A stretch of 64,000 nt of DNA. It comes from Clostridium pasteurianum DSM 525 = ATCC 6013. Lineage in GTDB: Bacteria > Bacillota > Clostridia > Clostridiales > Clostridiaceae. This document shows positions 8,771 to 18,324 of the stretch, piece after piece (position 1 is the first letter of the stretch; every line of letters begins with the position of its first letter). A model generated the notes under the pieces. That model saw only the letters and a list, made by a program, of their open reading frames with translations, made no database searches and was not told where the DNA came from. The position numbers and the translations under genes are program-made. Location: positions 4,246,384 to 4,310,383 of the forward strand of contig NZ_CP009268.1 of assembly GCF_000807255.1 (NCBI RefSeq), written 5' to 3'.

Positions 8771-10486
8771 ATGTTTTTAAAAAAATCCTTTGAGTCAGCA
8801 ATACAAAATATAAGTGAAGCTGTAATAGGTATAGATAAAAATGGCATATTGATTATCGCTAATAACAAAGCAGAAGAACTGCTATCAATTAATTCAAAAG
8901 AAGACATAGGAAAATATATAGAAGACGTAGTTCCAGAAACGAAACTTAATAGAATTTTAAAAACTGGTAAAAATGAATTAAATAAAAATTTTTTTGCTAA
9001 TAACAGAGAATTTATAACCAGCAGAATTGCCATTTATATTGAAGGAACAATTAAAGGTGCAATAGCAGTATTTCAAGATATAACAGATAATAAAAGAATG
9101 AAACAAGAGTTACTAAATAATGAGATGTATATAGATATTTTAAATACTATAATGAATACTCTTAATGAATGTATAGTTTTAGTAAATGAAATGGGTGTTA
9201 TAACCATGATGAGTAAAGCTTATAAAGAATTTCTAGGATGCAGTAATCCTGAAGGAAAGGATGTAAGAGATGTAATAGAAAATACAAAACTATATGAAGT
9301 TATAAAAAATGGAAATGTAAAAATAGGTGATATTCAAGAAATAAATGGAAATAAGATGATTGCTGTACGTGTTCCAATTAAAGAAGGAAATAAAATCATA
9401 GGGGCTGTAGGTAAAGTTATATTTAAAGATATTGGAGATTTTTATACTTTAAGCAGAAAACTAAATAATTTAGAACGAGAAATTGCCATATACAAGAATG
9501 AACTTGGTAAAGAAAGAAAAGCAAAATATTCTATTGAAAATATTATAGGTAGATCTTCTAAAATACAAGAAGTAAAATCCATAGCATTAAAAGTAGCAAA
9601 AACTGATTCCAATGTACTTATAACAGGTGAAAGTGGAACTGGTAAAGAATTATTTGCCCACGGAATTCACAACGCCAGCGGAAGATATTTAGGTCCTTTC
9701 ATAGAAATAAACTGTGCAGCTATCCCTTCAGAGTTATTTGAAGCAGAACTATTTGGATATGAAGAGGGTGCCTTTACTGGAGCAAAAAAAGGTGGTAAAA
9801 AGGGGAAATTTGAGTTAGCCAACGGTGGCACCATATTTTTAGATGAAATAGGTGATATGCCTATGCATATGCAAGTTAAACTTCTAAAAGTAATTCAGGA
9901 TAGAGAAATTGAAAGAATAGGTGGAAATATAATAAAAGAAATAGATGTTAGAATAATTGCAGCTACAAACAGAAATCTTGAAAACCATGTAAAACAAGGT
10001 AAATTCAGAGAAGATCTTTATTATAGACTTAACGTTATGAGAATAACTTTACCTCCATTAAGAGATAGAAAGGAAGACATCTCTTTGCTGGCAAACAATC
10101 TAAGAATTAAAATTGCTAGTAAATTAGGAATATACGTAGAGGGAATATCTAAAGAAGCTATGACTTGTATCACTAAATATGATTGGCCAGGTAATGTGCG
10201 AGAACTAGAAAACGTTATCGAAAGAGCTATTGATCTATTAGATTCAGACTTAATTATAAAAACAAATCATCTTCCTAAAAGATTAACAAAATATAAACTA
10301 AATAAATATATAAATTATGATAATGATGGGAAATACTTAAAAGATATAATTTCAGAAGTTGAAAAACATGTAATATTAAACATTCTTAATAAAAACAATT
10401 GGAATAAAAACAAGACAGCAAATATACTTGGCATAAGTAGAGCTGGATTATATAAAAAAATAGAAGAATATAAATTAAAAATGTAA
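8771..10486 (+). CDS. Sigma-54-dependent transcriptional activator with PAS domains
   Basis: A 571-residue enhancer-binding protein. Two PAS-like sensory segments fill about residues 5-100 and 115-215, followed by a coiled linker. The AAA+ domain (about 255-485) has Walker A GESGTGKE at about 286, the sigma-54 contact loop GAFTGA at about 333 and the DEIGDM Walker B. A Fis-type helix-turn-helix ends the protein (NKTANILGISRAGLYKKI). AAGGGGTG precedes the ATG. There is no receiver domain, so it senses a ligand or redox cue directly. Sigma-54 promoters lie before the MaoC gene and before the CoA-transferase gene on its two sides, which makes these its likely targets. Confidence 0.93.
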   Translation: MFLKKSFESAIQNISEAVIGIDKNGILIIANNKAEELLSINSKEDIGKYIEDVVPETKLNRILKTGKNELNKNFFANNREFITSRIAIYIEGTIKGAIAVFQDITDNKRMKQELLNNEMYIDILNTIMNTLNECIVLVNEMGVITMMSKAYKEFLGCSNPEGKDVRDVIENTKLYEVIKNGNVKIGDIQEINGNKMIAVRVPIKEGNKIIGAVGKVIFKDIGDFYTLSRKLNNLEREIAIYKNELGKERKAKYSIENIIGRSSKIQEVKSIALKVAKTDSNVLITGESGTGKELFAHGIHNASGRYLGPFIEINCAAIPSELFEAELFGYEEGAFTGAKKGGKKGKFELANGGTIFLDEIGDMPMHMQVKLLKVIQDREIERIGGNIIKEIDVRIIAATNRNLENHVKQGKFREDLYYRLNVMRITLPPLRDRKEDISLLANNLRIKIASKLGIYVEGISKEAMTCITKYDWPGNVRELENVIERAIDLLDSDLIIKTNHLPKRLTKYKLNKYINYDNDGKYLKDIISEVEKHVILNILNKNNWNKNKTANILGISRAGLYKKIEEYKLKM

Positions 10487-10657
10487 TACACATTTATGTA
10501 TCAAGCAAATACATGTAAATAAAATATACAATACCTTCTAAATAATACTTATTTAATGGGACTCTTTATAAAAATAAATAGACTACATGGATATATAATA
10601 GACATACTTTTTATTTTTTAATTTATAAAAATATGCTTTATACTGCTATTGATGCCT

Positions 10658-10673
10658 TGGCACAGTATTTGCT
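10658..10673 (+). promoter_or_regulatory. Sigma-54 (-24/-12) promoter of the CoA-transferase/permease genes
   Basis: TTGGCAC-N5-TTGCT with GG at 10659-10660 and GC at 10671-10672, exactly ten bases apart. This is a near-perfect consensus, 45 bases before the start codon at 10718. Confidence 0.85.
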
Positions 10674-10717
10674 ATTTATATTAATAAAATCACTTATTAC
10701 ATGAGGAGGTTTTTAAT

Positions 10718-12274
10718 ATGAAATCTAAAATAATGTCTAAAGATAAGGTGATTCATTTAATAAAAGATGGTGATACCGTTGCCGTAGGGGGGTTTGTGGG
10801 CTGTGCACATCCCGAAGACATTACTTCTGAAATAGAAAAAAGTTATTTAAAAGAACATATGCCTAAAAATTTAACTTTAATATTTGCAGCTGGTCAGGGA
10901 GATGGAGGTAACAGAGGATTAAATCATTTTGGACATGAGGGATTAGTTGATAAAGTAATAGGTGGACATTGGGCACTAGCTCCAAAGCTTCAAAAATTAG
11001 CTCTTGACAATAAAATAGAAGCTTATAACTTACCTCAAGGAATAATATCACAATTATATAGAGATATTGCAGCCAAAAGACCTGGAACTGTAACTCATGT
11101 TGGATTGAAAACCTTTGTAGATCCAAGAATTGAAGGTGGTAAATTAAATGAAATAACTAAAAAAGATTTAATAGATTTAATAAATATAGAAGGTAAAAAA
11201 TATTTATTCTATAAATCTATGCCAATAGACGTTGTAATCTTAAGAGCCACTTATGCTGACGAATTTGGAAATGCTACTATGGAAAAAGAAGCTGCCACAC
11301 TAGATGCAACTGCTATGGCTCAGGCAGCTAAAAATTCTGGTGGAATAGTAATTATTCAGGTTGAAGAAGTTGTATCAAAAGGATCTCTAGATCCTAAAAA
11401 AGTTAAAATTCCTGGTATATATGTTGATGCCATAGTTATAGCAAAACCAGAAAATCATATGCAAACCTTTAGTGAACATTATAATCCTTCATACTCTGGT
11501 GAAGCCAAATTTTTAGTAAATTCTATAAGTAATATGCCACTTAATGAGAGAAAAATCATAGCAAGAAGAGCAACTATGGAATTATCACCAAATTCTGTAA
11601 TCAATCTAGGAATCGGCATCCCTGAAGGTATAGCAATAGTTGCTAATGAAGAAGGTATAGCGGATGAAATGACTTTGACAATAGAGTCTGGTGGAATTGG
11701 CGGTGTTCCATCTGGTGGATTAAGCTTTGGAGCCTCTACTAATCCAGAAAGCATACTTGATCAATCCAGTCAATTTGATTTTTATGATGGTGGAGGCCTT
11801 AATGTAGCTTTTTTAGGTCTTGCTCAATGTGATAAATCAGGAAATATAAATGTAAGTAAATTTGGGCCCAAAATTGCTGGGTGCGGTGGATTCATCAATA
11901 TAAGTCAAAATTCTAAAAAGGTAGTATACTGTGGAACTTTTACAGCTGGTGGATTAAAAATTAAAATTAAAGATGGAAACCTTATTATAGAACAGGATGG
12001 AAAGTTTAATAAATTTATAAATACAGTTGAGCAGATATCTTTTAGTGGTGAATATGCTGCAGATACAGGTCAAAAAGTTCTCTATATAACTGAAAGAGCA
12101 GTGTTTAGATTAGATAAAAAAGAACTTGTTCTAGAAGAAATTGCCCCTGGAATAGATTTAAAAAAAGACATATTAGATCACATGGATTTCATGCCAAAAA
12201 TATCAAATAATCTTAAGATCATGGATGAAAGAATATTTAAAGAGAGACCAATGGGAATAAAAATTAAAGACTAG
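10718..12274 (+). CDS. Acyl-CoA:acetate (propionate-type) CoA-transferase
   Basis: A 518-residue fused alpha-beta class I CoA-transferase of the propionate CoA-transferase/YdiF group, whose members are close to 520 residues. The N-terminal half carries the GGFVGCAHPEDIT glycine-rich loop. The C-terminal half has the active-site glutamate in TIESGGIGG (E323), which forms the covalent CoA thioester. It moves CoA from acetyl-CoA or similar donors onto short-chain or hydroxy acids; the substrate cannot be read from sequence. GAGGAGG precedes the ATG. It is driven by a sigma-54 promoter and followed 59 bases later by a GntP permease that probably imports its acid substrate. Confidence 0.92.
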   Translation: MKSKIMSKDKVIHLIKDGDTVAVGGFVGCAHPEDITSEIEKSYLKEHMPKNLTLIFAAGQGDGGNRGLNHFGHEGLVDKVIGGHWALAPKLQKLALDNKIEAYNLPQGIISQLYRDIAAKRPGTVTHVGLKTFVDPRIEGGKLNEITKKDLIDLINIEGKKYLFYKSMPIDVVILRATYADEFGNATMEKEAATLDATAMAQAAKNSGGIVIIQVEEVVSKGSLDPKKVKIPGIYVDAIVIAKPENHMQTFSEHYNPSYSGEAKFLVNSISNMPLNERKIIARRATMELSPNSVINLGIGIPEGIAIVANEEGIADEMTLTIESGGIGGVPSGGLSFGASTNPESILDQSSQFDFYDGGGLNVAFLGLAQCDKSGNINVSKFGPKIAGCGGFINISQNSKKVVYCGTFTAGGLKIKIKDGNLIIEQDGKFNKFINTVEQISFSGEYAADTGQKVLYITERAVFRLDKKELVLEEIAPGIDLKKDILDHMDFMPKISNNLKIMDERIFKERPMGIKIKD

Positions 12275-12333
12275 GCAATGTATTTTATAAGATAATTGAC
12301 AGTGATATAAATAATTTAATGGAGGTTTTACAA

Positions 12334-13728
12334 ATGGCAGTTATAGGAATTATACTAAGTTTAGCATTATTAATATTTATGGCTTATAAAGGATTTTCTG
12401 TTATATTCTTTGCACCTATTTTTGCACTTCTTGCTGCATTATTTTCTGGAATGGCCCTTTTACCAACTTATACAGAAATATTTTTGCCAAATTTGGGCAA
12501 CTATGTTAAAATATATTTCCCTTTTTTCTTATTAGGTGCTGTATTCGGTAAAGCTATGGAACAATCTGGTTCTGCTAAATCTATTGCTAAAACTATTGTA
12601 GGAAAACTAGGAAAAGATAAAGCTATATTCTCTGTAGTTCTATCAGCAGCTATTTTAACTTATGGAGGAGTAAGTCTCTTTGTAGTGGCTTTTGCAGTAT
12701 ATCCTTTTGCAGCTTCTATTTTCAAAGAAGCAGATATTCCCAAAAGGCTCATTCCAGCAACAATTGCTCTCGGTGCATTTTCTTTCACCATGGATTCACT
12801 GCCAGGTACTCCACAGATTCAAAATACCATTCCTATGAAATACTTCAATACAGATTTGTATGCAGCACCTGTCTTTGGAACCTTAGGTTCAATAATACTG
12901 TTAGTCGGTGGAATATTTTATCTGGAATGGCGTAAACGTTCCGCTCAAGCTGCTGGAGAAGGATATGGAACAAATCATAAAAATGAACCATCACTTAGTG
13001 ATGATGAAAACATACCTCCTATGTGGATATCGATTATACCTTTAGCATCAGTATTAATAATAACTTTAGTACTGCAAAAAATAATTTTTCCAAACTGGGA
13101 TATACTATCATGGGTAACTCAAAAACCTTATTCTCTTTCTAAGGAAGGAATAGTTGGTTCCATGAATAACTGGGCGCTTATAATAGCATTAATAATAGGA
13201 AGTATTATTGCATTTTGTATAAATATTAAAAGCAGCAGAAATAACTTGGCAAAAGCTATAAATGCAGGAGCTATTGGTTCTCTATTAGCTGTCATGAACA
13301 CCGCCTCTGAAGTTGGATTCGGAAATGTTATAAAAACTCTCCCTGGATTTAAATCTATAGCTAATGCATTAATAAATATAAATCCTAATGGCAGCCCTCT
13401 TTTATCAGAAGCAGTTAGTGTAAACGTTTTATCAGGAGTTACAGGATCAGCATCTGGTGGTATGAGTATAGTTCTTGATATGTTTGGTAAAAAATATGCA
13501 GAATGGGCGGCAAATACTGGTATAAGTCCTGAATTGCTTCACAGAGTTGCATCCATGGCTTCAGGTGGAATGGATACATTACCTCATAATGGAGCAGTAA
13601 TTACACTTTTAGGCATCTCTGGTTTAACCCATAAACAATCTTATAAAGATATTTTTGCTGTAACTTTACTCAAAGCTGGAACCTGTTTCTTATTGATATT
13701 CCTACAAAGCATTTTCCATTTCATATAA
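12334..13728 (+). CDS. GntP-family carboxylate permease
   Basis: A 464-residue integral membrane protein with about 12 hydrophobic segments, of the GntP family in the branch that includes short-chain and hydroxybutyrate transporters. An in-frame ATG at 12319 exists, but GGAGG lies at 12321-12325, inside that extension and eight bases before the ATG at 12334, which is therefore taken as the start. It shares the sigma-54-driven transcript with the CoA-transferase and ends at a terminator. Its sequence differs markedly from the two gluconate-type GntP proteins further right, in keeping with another substrate, possibly 3-hydroxybutyrate. Confidence 0.88.
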   Translation: MAVIGIILSLALLIFMAYKGFSVIFFAPIFALLAALFSGMALLPTYTEIFLPNLGNYVKIYFPFFLLGAVFGKAMEQSGSAKSIAKTIVGKLGKDKAIFSVVLSAAILTYGGVSLFVVAFAVYPFAASIFKEADIPKRLIPATIALGAFSFTMDSLPGTPQIQNTIPMKYFNTDLYAAPVFGTLGSIILLVGGIFYLEWRKRSAQAAGEGYGTNHKNEPSLSDDENIPPMWISIIPLASVLIITLVLQKIIFPNWDILSWVTQKPYSLSKEGIVGSMNNWALIIALIIGSIIAFCINIKSSRNNLAKAINAGAIGSLLAVMNTASEVGFGNVIKTLPGFKSIANALININPNGSPLLSEAVSVNVLSGVTGSASGGMSIVLDMFGKKYAEWAANTGISPELLHRVASMASGGMDTLPHNGAVITLLGISGLTHKQSYKDIFAVTLLKAGTCFLLIFLQSIFHFI

Positions 13729-13735
13729 TACTCCT

Positions 13736-13773
13736 ACCTCCAATTATATTCTATATTTTAATTGGAGGTTTTC
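13736..13773 (+). terminator. Terminator of the CoA-transferase/permease unit
   Basis: Eleven-base arms ACCTCCAATTA (13736-13746) and TAATTGGAGGT (13759-13769) followed by TTTT, just after the permease stop. Confidence 0.75.
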
Positions 13774-13920
13774 AATAAATAAACCAAATAAAAAATACAC
13801 CAGCATTCTCACTGGTGCTTTGTTAAATATATACTATAGTTTGAAGGATACAATATTATATTGACATACTTATGTTAAAATCTAGTTTTGTAAATATAAA
13901 TATTTTATTAATACTAAAAA

Positions 13921-14230
13921 AGTACCGGTATTATTACCAGTACTTTTCCATATGTTCTATATGCAACTAAGAAGGGGGACTTCTTATATTTATATAATAC
14001 ATATTCAATGTTACAATTTCTTTTCAATAATATTTCTATTATCTTAAATGTGGATTAACAAATTATAAACACAACAATATTTTACATGTAAAAGACACCA
14101 GTATCTCTACCAGTGCCTACCCATATATTATATGCATGTCTAAGAATGGGATTTCTCATACTTTATATAATATTTATCTATTGTTGCAGTTTTATGTCAA
14201 TAATATTTCTATTACATTAAATATGATTTT
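13921..14230. repeat. Tandem imperfect non-coding repeat, period 173
   Basis: About 135 bases at 13921-14055 recur at 14094-14228 with a constant 173-base offset and no net indel. Shared stretches include ACCrGTAT, CCATAT, the run near TCTAAGAA, and AATATTTCTATTA. The first copy starts with an imperfect hairpin (AGTACCGGTA/TACCAGTACT). A related CACCAG/CTGGTG hairpin lies at about 13798-13820. Neither strand has a good reading frame. The stretch from 13774 to 14369 otherwise holds nothing recognised. Confidence 0.65.
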
Positions 14231-14369
14231 ACACTTTATAAAAAAATAAGAATCTACAATCACTGTAACTATTACCATGTGATAAATTTGAAAAATAATA
14301 TACATATAAGAGACAAAAATCCTATCATCCTATTGACTAATCAAATACTACAATAATTTAAATATTCTA

Positions 14370-14813
14370 TTATTTTAATACACATATTCCTCTATGTTTA
14401 ACAGGCGTTGAAAAAACAATTTGAGTTTCTGTAACTCCAAATTTTTGCAATTCTCCAATAAATGTATCTAATTCTAAAGTTGTCTTATATGCAACCTTTA
14501 TAAGCATTGAATACTTTCCTGTTACACAATTACATTCAATCACATTAGGACATGCTTCTATAAAAGGATAAAATTGCGGTTTTTGCTTTGGTGTCATTTC
14601 CAAATTTATAAACGCCTTAATATTATATCCTAATTTTAGTACATCTACTTTTGCATAATATCCAGTTATAATACCCATATCTTCCAATCTTAAAATACGA
14701 GTGGATACAGCTGGCGTTGATAAAAATACTTCTTTTGCTAGGTCTTTAAGTGAATACCTTGCATTTTCCTGTAGAAGTTCAATAAGTTTTAAATCAATTT
14801 TATCCAAATACAT
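14370..14813 (-). CDS. Lrp/AsnC-family transcriptional regulator
   Basis: A 147-residue Lrp/AsnC protein: N-terminal helix-turn-helix (about residues 5-55, DLAKEVFLSTPAVSTRILRLE) and a C-terminal RAM ligand-binding domain with the CVTGKYSMLIKV core. The ATG at 14813 has only a one- to two-base gap to GAGGTG. A TTG at 14807 has a seven-base gap and would give the family-typical start M-DKIDLKLIELL, so the true start may be there. It is divergent from the broken aspartase gene, with a perfect palindrome between them, which suggests control of aspartase and of itself by an amino acid. Confidence 0.92.
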   Translation of the reverse strand: MYLDKIDLKLIELLQENARYSLKDLAKEVFLSTPAVSTRILRLEDMGIITGYYAKVDVLKLGYNIKAFINLEMTPKQKPQFYPFIEACPNVIECNCVTGKYSMLIKVAYKTTLELDTFIGELQKFGVTETQIVFSTPVKHRGICVLK

Positions 14814-14947
14814 TCACCTCTTATAATTTATTAAAATATTCATTAATATAATAAAGTTTATATATAATTTATTCAACAGATTTAAGTAGCTATAATTAAA
14901 AATATTAATTATTTACCACTTAATTAAATTAACTAAAATTATAAATT

Positions 14948-14965
14948 ACTTAACTTAAGTTAAGT
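14948..14965. promoter_or_regulatory. Perfect 18-base palindrome, candidate Lrp/AsnC operator
   Basis: ACTTAACTTAAGTTAAGT is fully self-complementary and lies between the divergent Lrp/AsnC gene and the aspartase gene, about 115 bases before the aspartase start. Binding by the neighbouring regulator is inferred from position. Confidence 0.5.
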
Positions 14966-15081
14966 GCAATACATGATTTTTTACCTTTTATTCATAATTG
15001 CATCTTTATAATTTACATTGAGATAAAACAATGTTAACCTAGCTATGTTGATAACACAAAAAAGAGAGTGAGGAATATTAA

Positions 15082-16503
15082 ATGAAAACAAGATTGGAAT
15101 CCCATTCAATTGGAACTATGAAAGTACCAGCAAATGCTTACTATGGAATTCAAACATTAAGAGCTAAGGAGAACTTTCCTATTACTAATAAAACACTTCA
15201 TTCAGAGCTCATTATAAGTCTTGCTGAAATAAAAAAATCAGCAGCTATTACGAATAGAGATATAAATAATTTACCTTATAAAATTTCAAATGCAATTATA
15301 GATGCATGTGATTAAATAATTTCTGGAAATTTGCATGATCAATTTATAGTTGATCCCATTCAAGGTGGTGCAGGTACTTCTGCTAACATGAATGCCAATG
15401 AAGTTATAGCAAATCGTGCCATTGAACTAATTGGAGGAAAAAAAGGTAATTATAGTATAGTACATCCTAATGATCATGTAAATATGTCTCAATCAACAAA
15501 CGATGTTTTCCCAACTGTTGGTAAATTAGTAGTGTTAAAACTACTTCCAAAAGCAATTTCAGAACTCCAACGTTTATATAATGCTCTCAATTTAAAATCT
15601 TTAGAATTTGATAATATAATTAAAATGGGACGTACTCAGCTTCAAGATGCTGTTCCAATAAGACTTGGTCAATCCTTTCACGCTTATGCATCAATGATTA
15701 AACGTGATATTGAAAGGTTAATTAAAGTTAAAGATGAAATGTTAACTTTAAATATTGGTGCAACAGCTATAGGAACATCTATTAATGTAAGTTTAAACTA
15801 TTTAAATAATATAACTAATAACCTTAAAAAAGTCACTGGTTTAAATGTGATTCAAGCAGATGATCTAATTGATTCAACTCAAAATCTTGATTGTTTTGTT
15901 CTCGTATCTAGCATATTAAAAACTTGTGCTGTAAATCTATCTAAAATGGCAAATGATTTAAGATTACTATCAAGCGGTCCTAAAACTGGTATAGGAGAAA
16001 TTAGCCTGCCATCAAAACAAAATGGATCTTCAATTATGCCTGGAAAAATAAATCCTGTTATTCCAGAGGTAGTTTCTCAAGTATCTTTTAATATAATAGG
16101 AAATGACTTTACCATAACAATGGCTGCTGAAGCAGGCCAATTAGAACTTAACGCCTTTGAGCCTATACTTTTCTATAATTTATTCGAATCTATTGAAACT
16201 TTAAAAAATGCTACTGCTACATTTGTAGATAACTGTATTATTGGAATTACAGCTAACAAAGAAAGATGTGAAAAACTCCTAAATGAAAGTGTTGGAATAG
16301 TAACTGCACTTTGTCCTTATATCGGATATAAAAAATCTGCTGATATTGCTAAAAAAGCTCTAACAACTGGAATACCTGTTAGGAAGCTTGTTTTAAATGA
16401 AAAAATATTAACCTCTAAACAATTAGAAGAAGTATTAAATCCTATTTCAATGACCAAGATTGCTAAGGTTTCACAATATACTACTGACATTTATGCTATA
16501 TAA
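15082..16503 (+). pseudogene. aspA: Aspartate ammonia-lyase interrupted by one in-frame stop
   Basis: The frame is continuous over 474 codons except for a TAA at 15313-15315. Codons before it (77) and after it match aspartase: GGAGTSANMNANEV and the fumarase/aspartase signature GSSIMPGKINPVIPE, whose PVIPE end points to aspartase rather than fumarase. At the stop the family normally has Glu (ACDEI), so a single G-to-T change (GAA to TAA) explains it. Length is otherwise normal and no other damage is seen. The enzyme would deaminate aspartate to fumarate. Recent inactivation, a sequencing error and restart at a downstream ATG are all possible; the N-terminal piece alone cannot be active. Confidence 0.9.
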
Positions 16504-16559
16504 ATTATCCATATCATAAGCACTTCCCTGCACCGCATTGATACTACAGAAGTTATCCA

Positions 16560-16604
16560 TGGTGCTTCCGACAAGATTTGAACCTGCGACCCTTTGATTA
16601 CAAA
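16560..16604 (-). repeat. tRNA-Thr 3'-half remnant, candidate att site
   Basis: On the minus strand this reads as the anticodon loop (with TGT), T-arm and acceptor 3' half of a tRNA-Thr ending in CCA. No matching 5' half follows at higher coordinates. About 35 of 45 bases match the 3' half of the intact tRNA-Thr at 23240-23316. A lone tRNA 3' half is the usual scar of tRNA-directed integration, here at the far end of the island between the two copies. Confidence 0.65.
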
Positions 16605-16766
16605 TTTATATATCTGCCTTTTCTATATTATTTTAATTTATATTAAGACATTTTTCAGTTTTTACTTATTGTATTTTACACCAAAATTGGATACTATTCT
16701 GCATGAATAGTATAGACTTTTATCCATAAGATTGACAACTTCACTATGAAAGCTACTCATTCTTAT

Positions 16767-17747
16767 TTATATATCCAACGATTTAAATATATTTAAATAT
16801 TCATTTGCTTGATCTGGTGTTAATTGACCATCTATTCTAATTAATACATTGTTCTTTTGTTCTATATATTGAGTAAATGTTGGCATTGATTTAATAACAC
16901 CTTCAATATATTGTCTCCTTGCATCAGCATCTTCTTTATTATTAAAAACTTCAACTGTAGAATCTGTGCGGTCACCAGTTGATCTATTATCTTTCCAAAA
17001 TATTTTTTCTGTATATTGATTAGGTCTTCCAAGCAGTTTATTATCATCATTTTCAGCTGTTACAACAGTAATATCCGTCATATAGCTGCCTTCTTTTTCT
17101 TTTAACTTGTCTACAACAAATTGAGCTGTTACTTTTGATTTTGATGAATCCTGTTTTTGCGAAGAATCATTACTTTTATTATTATTTGCAAAAGCCTTAT
17201 TGAAATTTCCAGTTATTGCATTGACTAAATCATCATTAGGCTCTATTAACCATCCACTCTTATTATCTTTAACCAATTTAATATCAACTTCAGTTGTTGT
17301 CTTAGAAGCATTAGGATCATTTAAATCATTTATAAATGTCTGAATAACTTGATTTTTAGCATCATCACTATTAGCATTAGAAAATGCGGATGCAAGTAAG
17401 GAAGGCATTAAGTCTGATACTGTTTTCCCATAGATTTTAGGTAAATCTAAAGATGTAACTTTAGTTTTTACAGTAGCATTCTTACCATCTACACTCGAAG
17501 AAACAATTTCATAACTTACTTTTGAAAAAACAGACTTTATAACCTTCTCTTGATCCTTGTCATCATATTTAAAATTACTTTTATTAACATCCTTCTTTAT
17601 GTAATTTACCATAGTCGTAAAATCAGATTTTTTAGCTGCTTCAAAAAAGTTTTTTACACTTTCATCTGGTTTAGCTCCACAGGCTAATAATGTTAATACC
17701 AGAGATGTTAAAATAAACATTAGTATACCTTTTCTTATTAGTTTCAT
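16767..17747 (-). CDS. Lipoprotein with DUF4878-like domain
   Basis: A 326-residue predicted lipoprotein. A basic start (MKLIRKG), a hydrophobic stretch and the lipobox LLAC give a type II signal peptide with the lipidated Cys near residue 23. After it, a segment of the kind seen in DUF4878 and related NTF2-like proteins (VKNFFEAAKKSDFTTMVNYI) begins the mature part. A Ser/Lys/Gln-rich linker near residue 200 leads to a second domain. The ATG at 17747 is preferred over one 30 bases upstream because GGGGG lies eight bases before it. It sits inside the decayed island and has no co-directional neighbour. Function unknown; it would sit on the outer face of the membrane. Confidence 0.75.
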   Translation of the reverse strand: MKLIRKGILMFILTSLVLTLLACGAKPDESVKNFFEAAKKSDFTTMVNYIKKDVNKSNFKYDDKDQEKVIKSVFSKVSYEIVSSSVDGKNATVKTKVTSLDLPKIYGKTVSDLMPSLLASAFSNANSDDAKNQVIQTFINDLNDPNASKTTTEVDIKLVKDNKSGWLIEPNDDLVNAITGNFNKAFANNNKSNDSSQKQDSSKSKVTAQFVVDKLKEKEGSYMTDITVVTAENDDNKLLGRPNQYTEKIFWKDNRSTGDRTDSTVEVFNNKEDADARRQYIEGVIKSMPTFTQYIEQKNNVLIRIDGQLTPDQANEYLNIFKSLDI

Positions 17748-18062
17748 AGTTATCCCCCTATAATTAATAAATTCCATTATAGTGTAACAAATTGTTAATA
17801 TATTTACAATATATGAATAAATAAAAAATAAAAGTAAATAAATTTAATCTTAAGTTGAATAGAATTTAATTTTCATAAGAAATGAATAACTATTTAGGCT
17901 GTGTAAATAATTATAATATACTTTAAATTTTTCATAATATTCTTCTACGATAGATGCATCATTTATTATGGTACATCTTTTTACTGTGATAATTAATATT
18001 ATTATAAAAGTATTATTATAATTTAAAAAGGTATCCCCCTTTTAGTTCATATTCAATATAAG

Positions 18063-18108
18063 AAAATAGATGTAAGTCAGCTGAATTTCTTTCATCTATT
18101 TTTTTTGA
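18063..18108 (+). terminator. AGATG/CATCT-type terminator hairpin
   Basis: Ten-base arms AAAATAGATG (18063-18072) and CATCTATTTT (18093-18102) followed by TTTTTT. It belongs to a small family of similar hairpins in the island and at the prophage edge. Confidence 0.6.
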
Positions 18109-18173
18109 ATAAAACTTTAACGTTTGTCAATAATCATAAATGTGTAATCTTTGTTATAAATAACTCCACTTTC

Positions 18174-18206
18174 AAAAACCTAGGATTGTAGCTGTCCTAG
18201 GTTTTT
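18174..18206. terminator. Bidirectional terminator hairpin
   Basis: Twelve-base perfect arms AAAAACCTAGGA and TCCTAGGTTTTT with a nine-base loop. The 17748-18324 gap holds this, its neighbours and no gene. Confidence 0.7.
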
Positions 18207-18277
18207 ATGTATAAAAAATACTAAAATACAAATACTATTAATGATTTTTTCATTATTTAATATTTTGATTCCTTTTT

Positions 18278-18313
18278 ATAGATGTACCCCTTATTGCGGT
18301 ACATCTATTTTTG
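18278..18313 (+). terminator. AGATG/CATCT-type terminator hairpin
   Basis: Eleven-base perfect arms ATAGATGTACC and GGTACATCTAT followed by TTTTTG on the plus strand, just past the glycosyltransferase stop. The T-run orientation fits plus-strand transcripts better than the glycosyltransferase itself. Confidence 0.6.
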
Positions 18314-18324
18314 TTTATATTAAT

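Noticed and set aside
15082-16503. Fumarase
   Set aside because: The signature PGKINPVIPE and overall sequence fit aspartase; fumarases have PGKVNPTQCE-like sequence.
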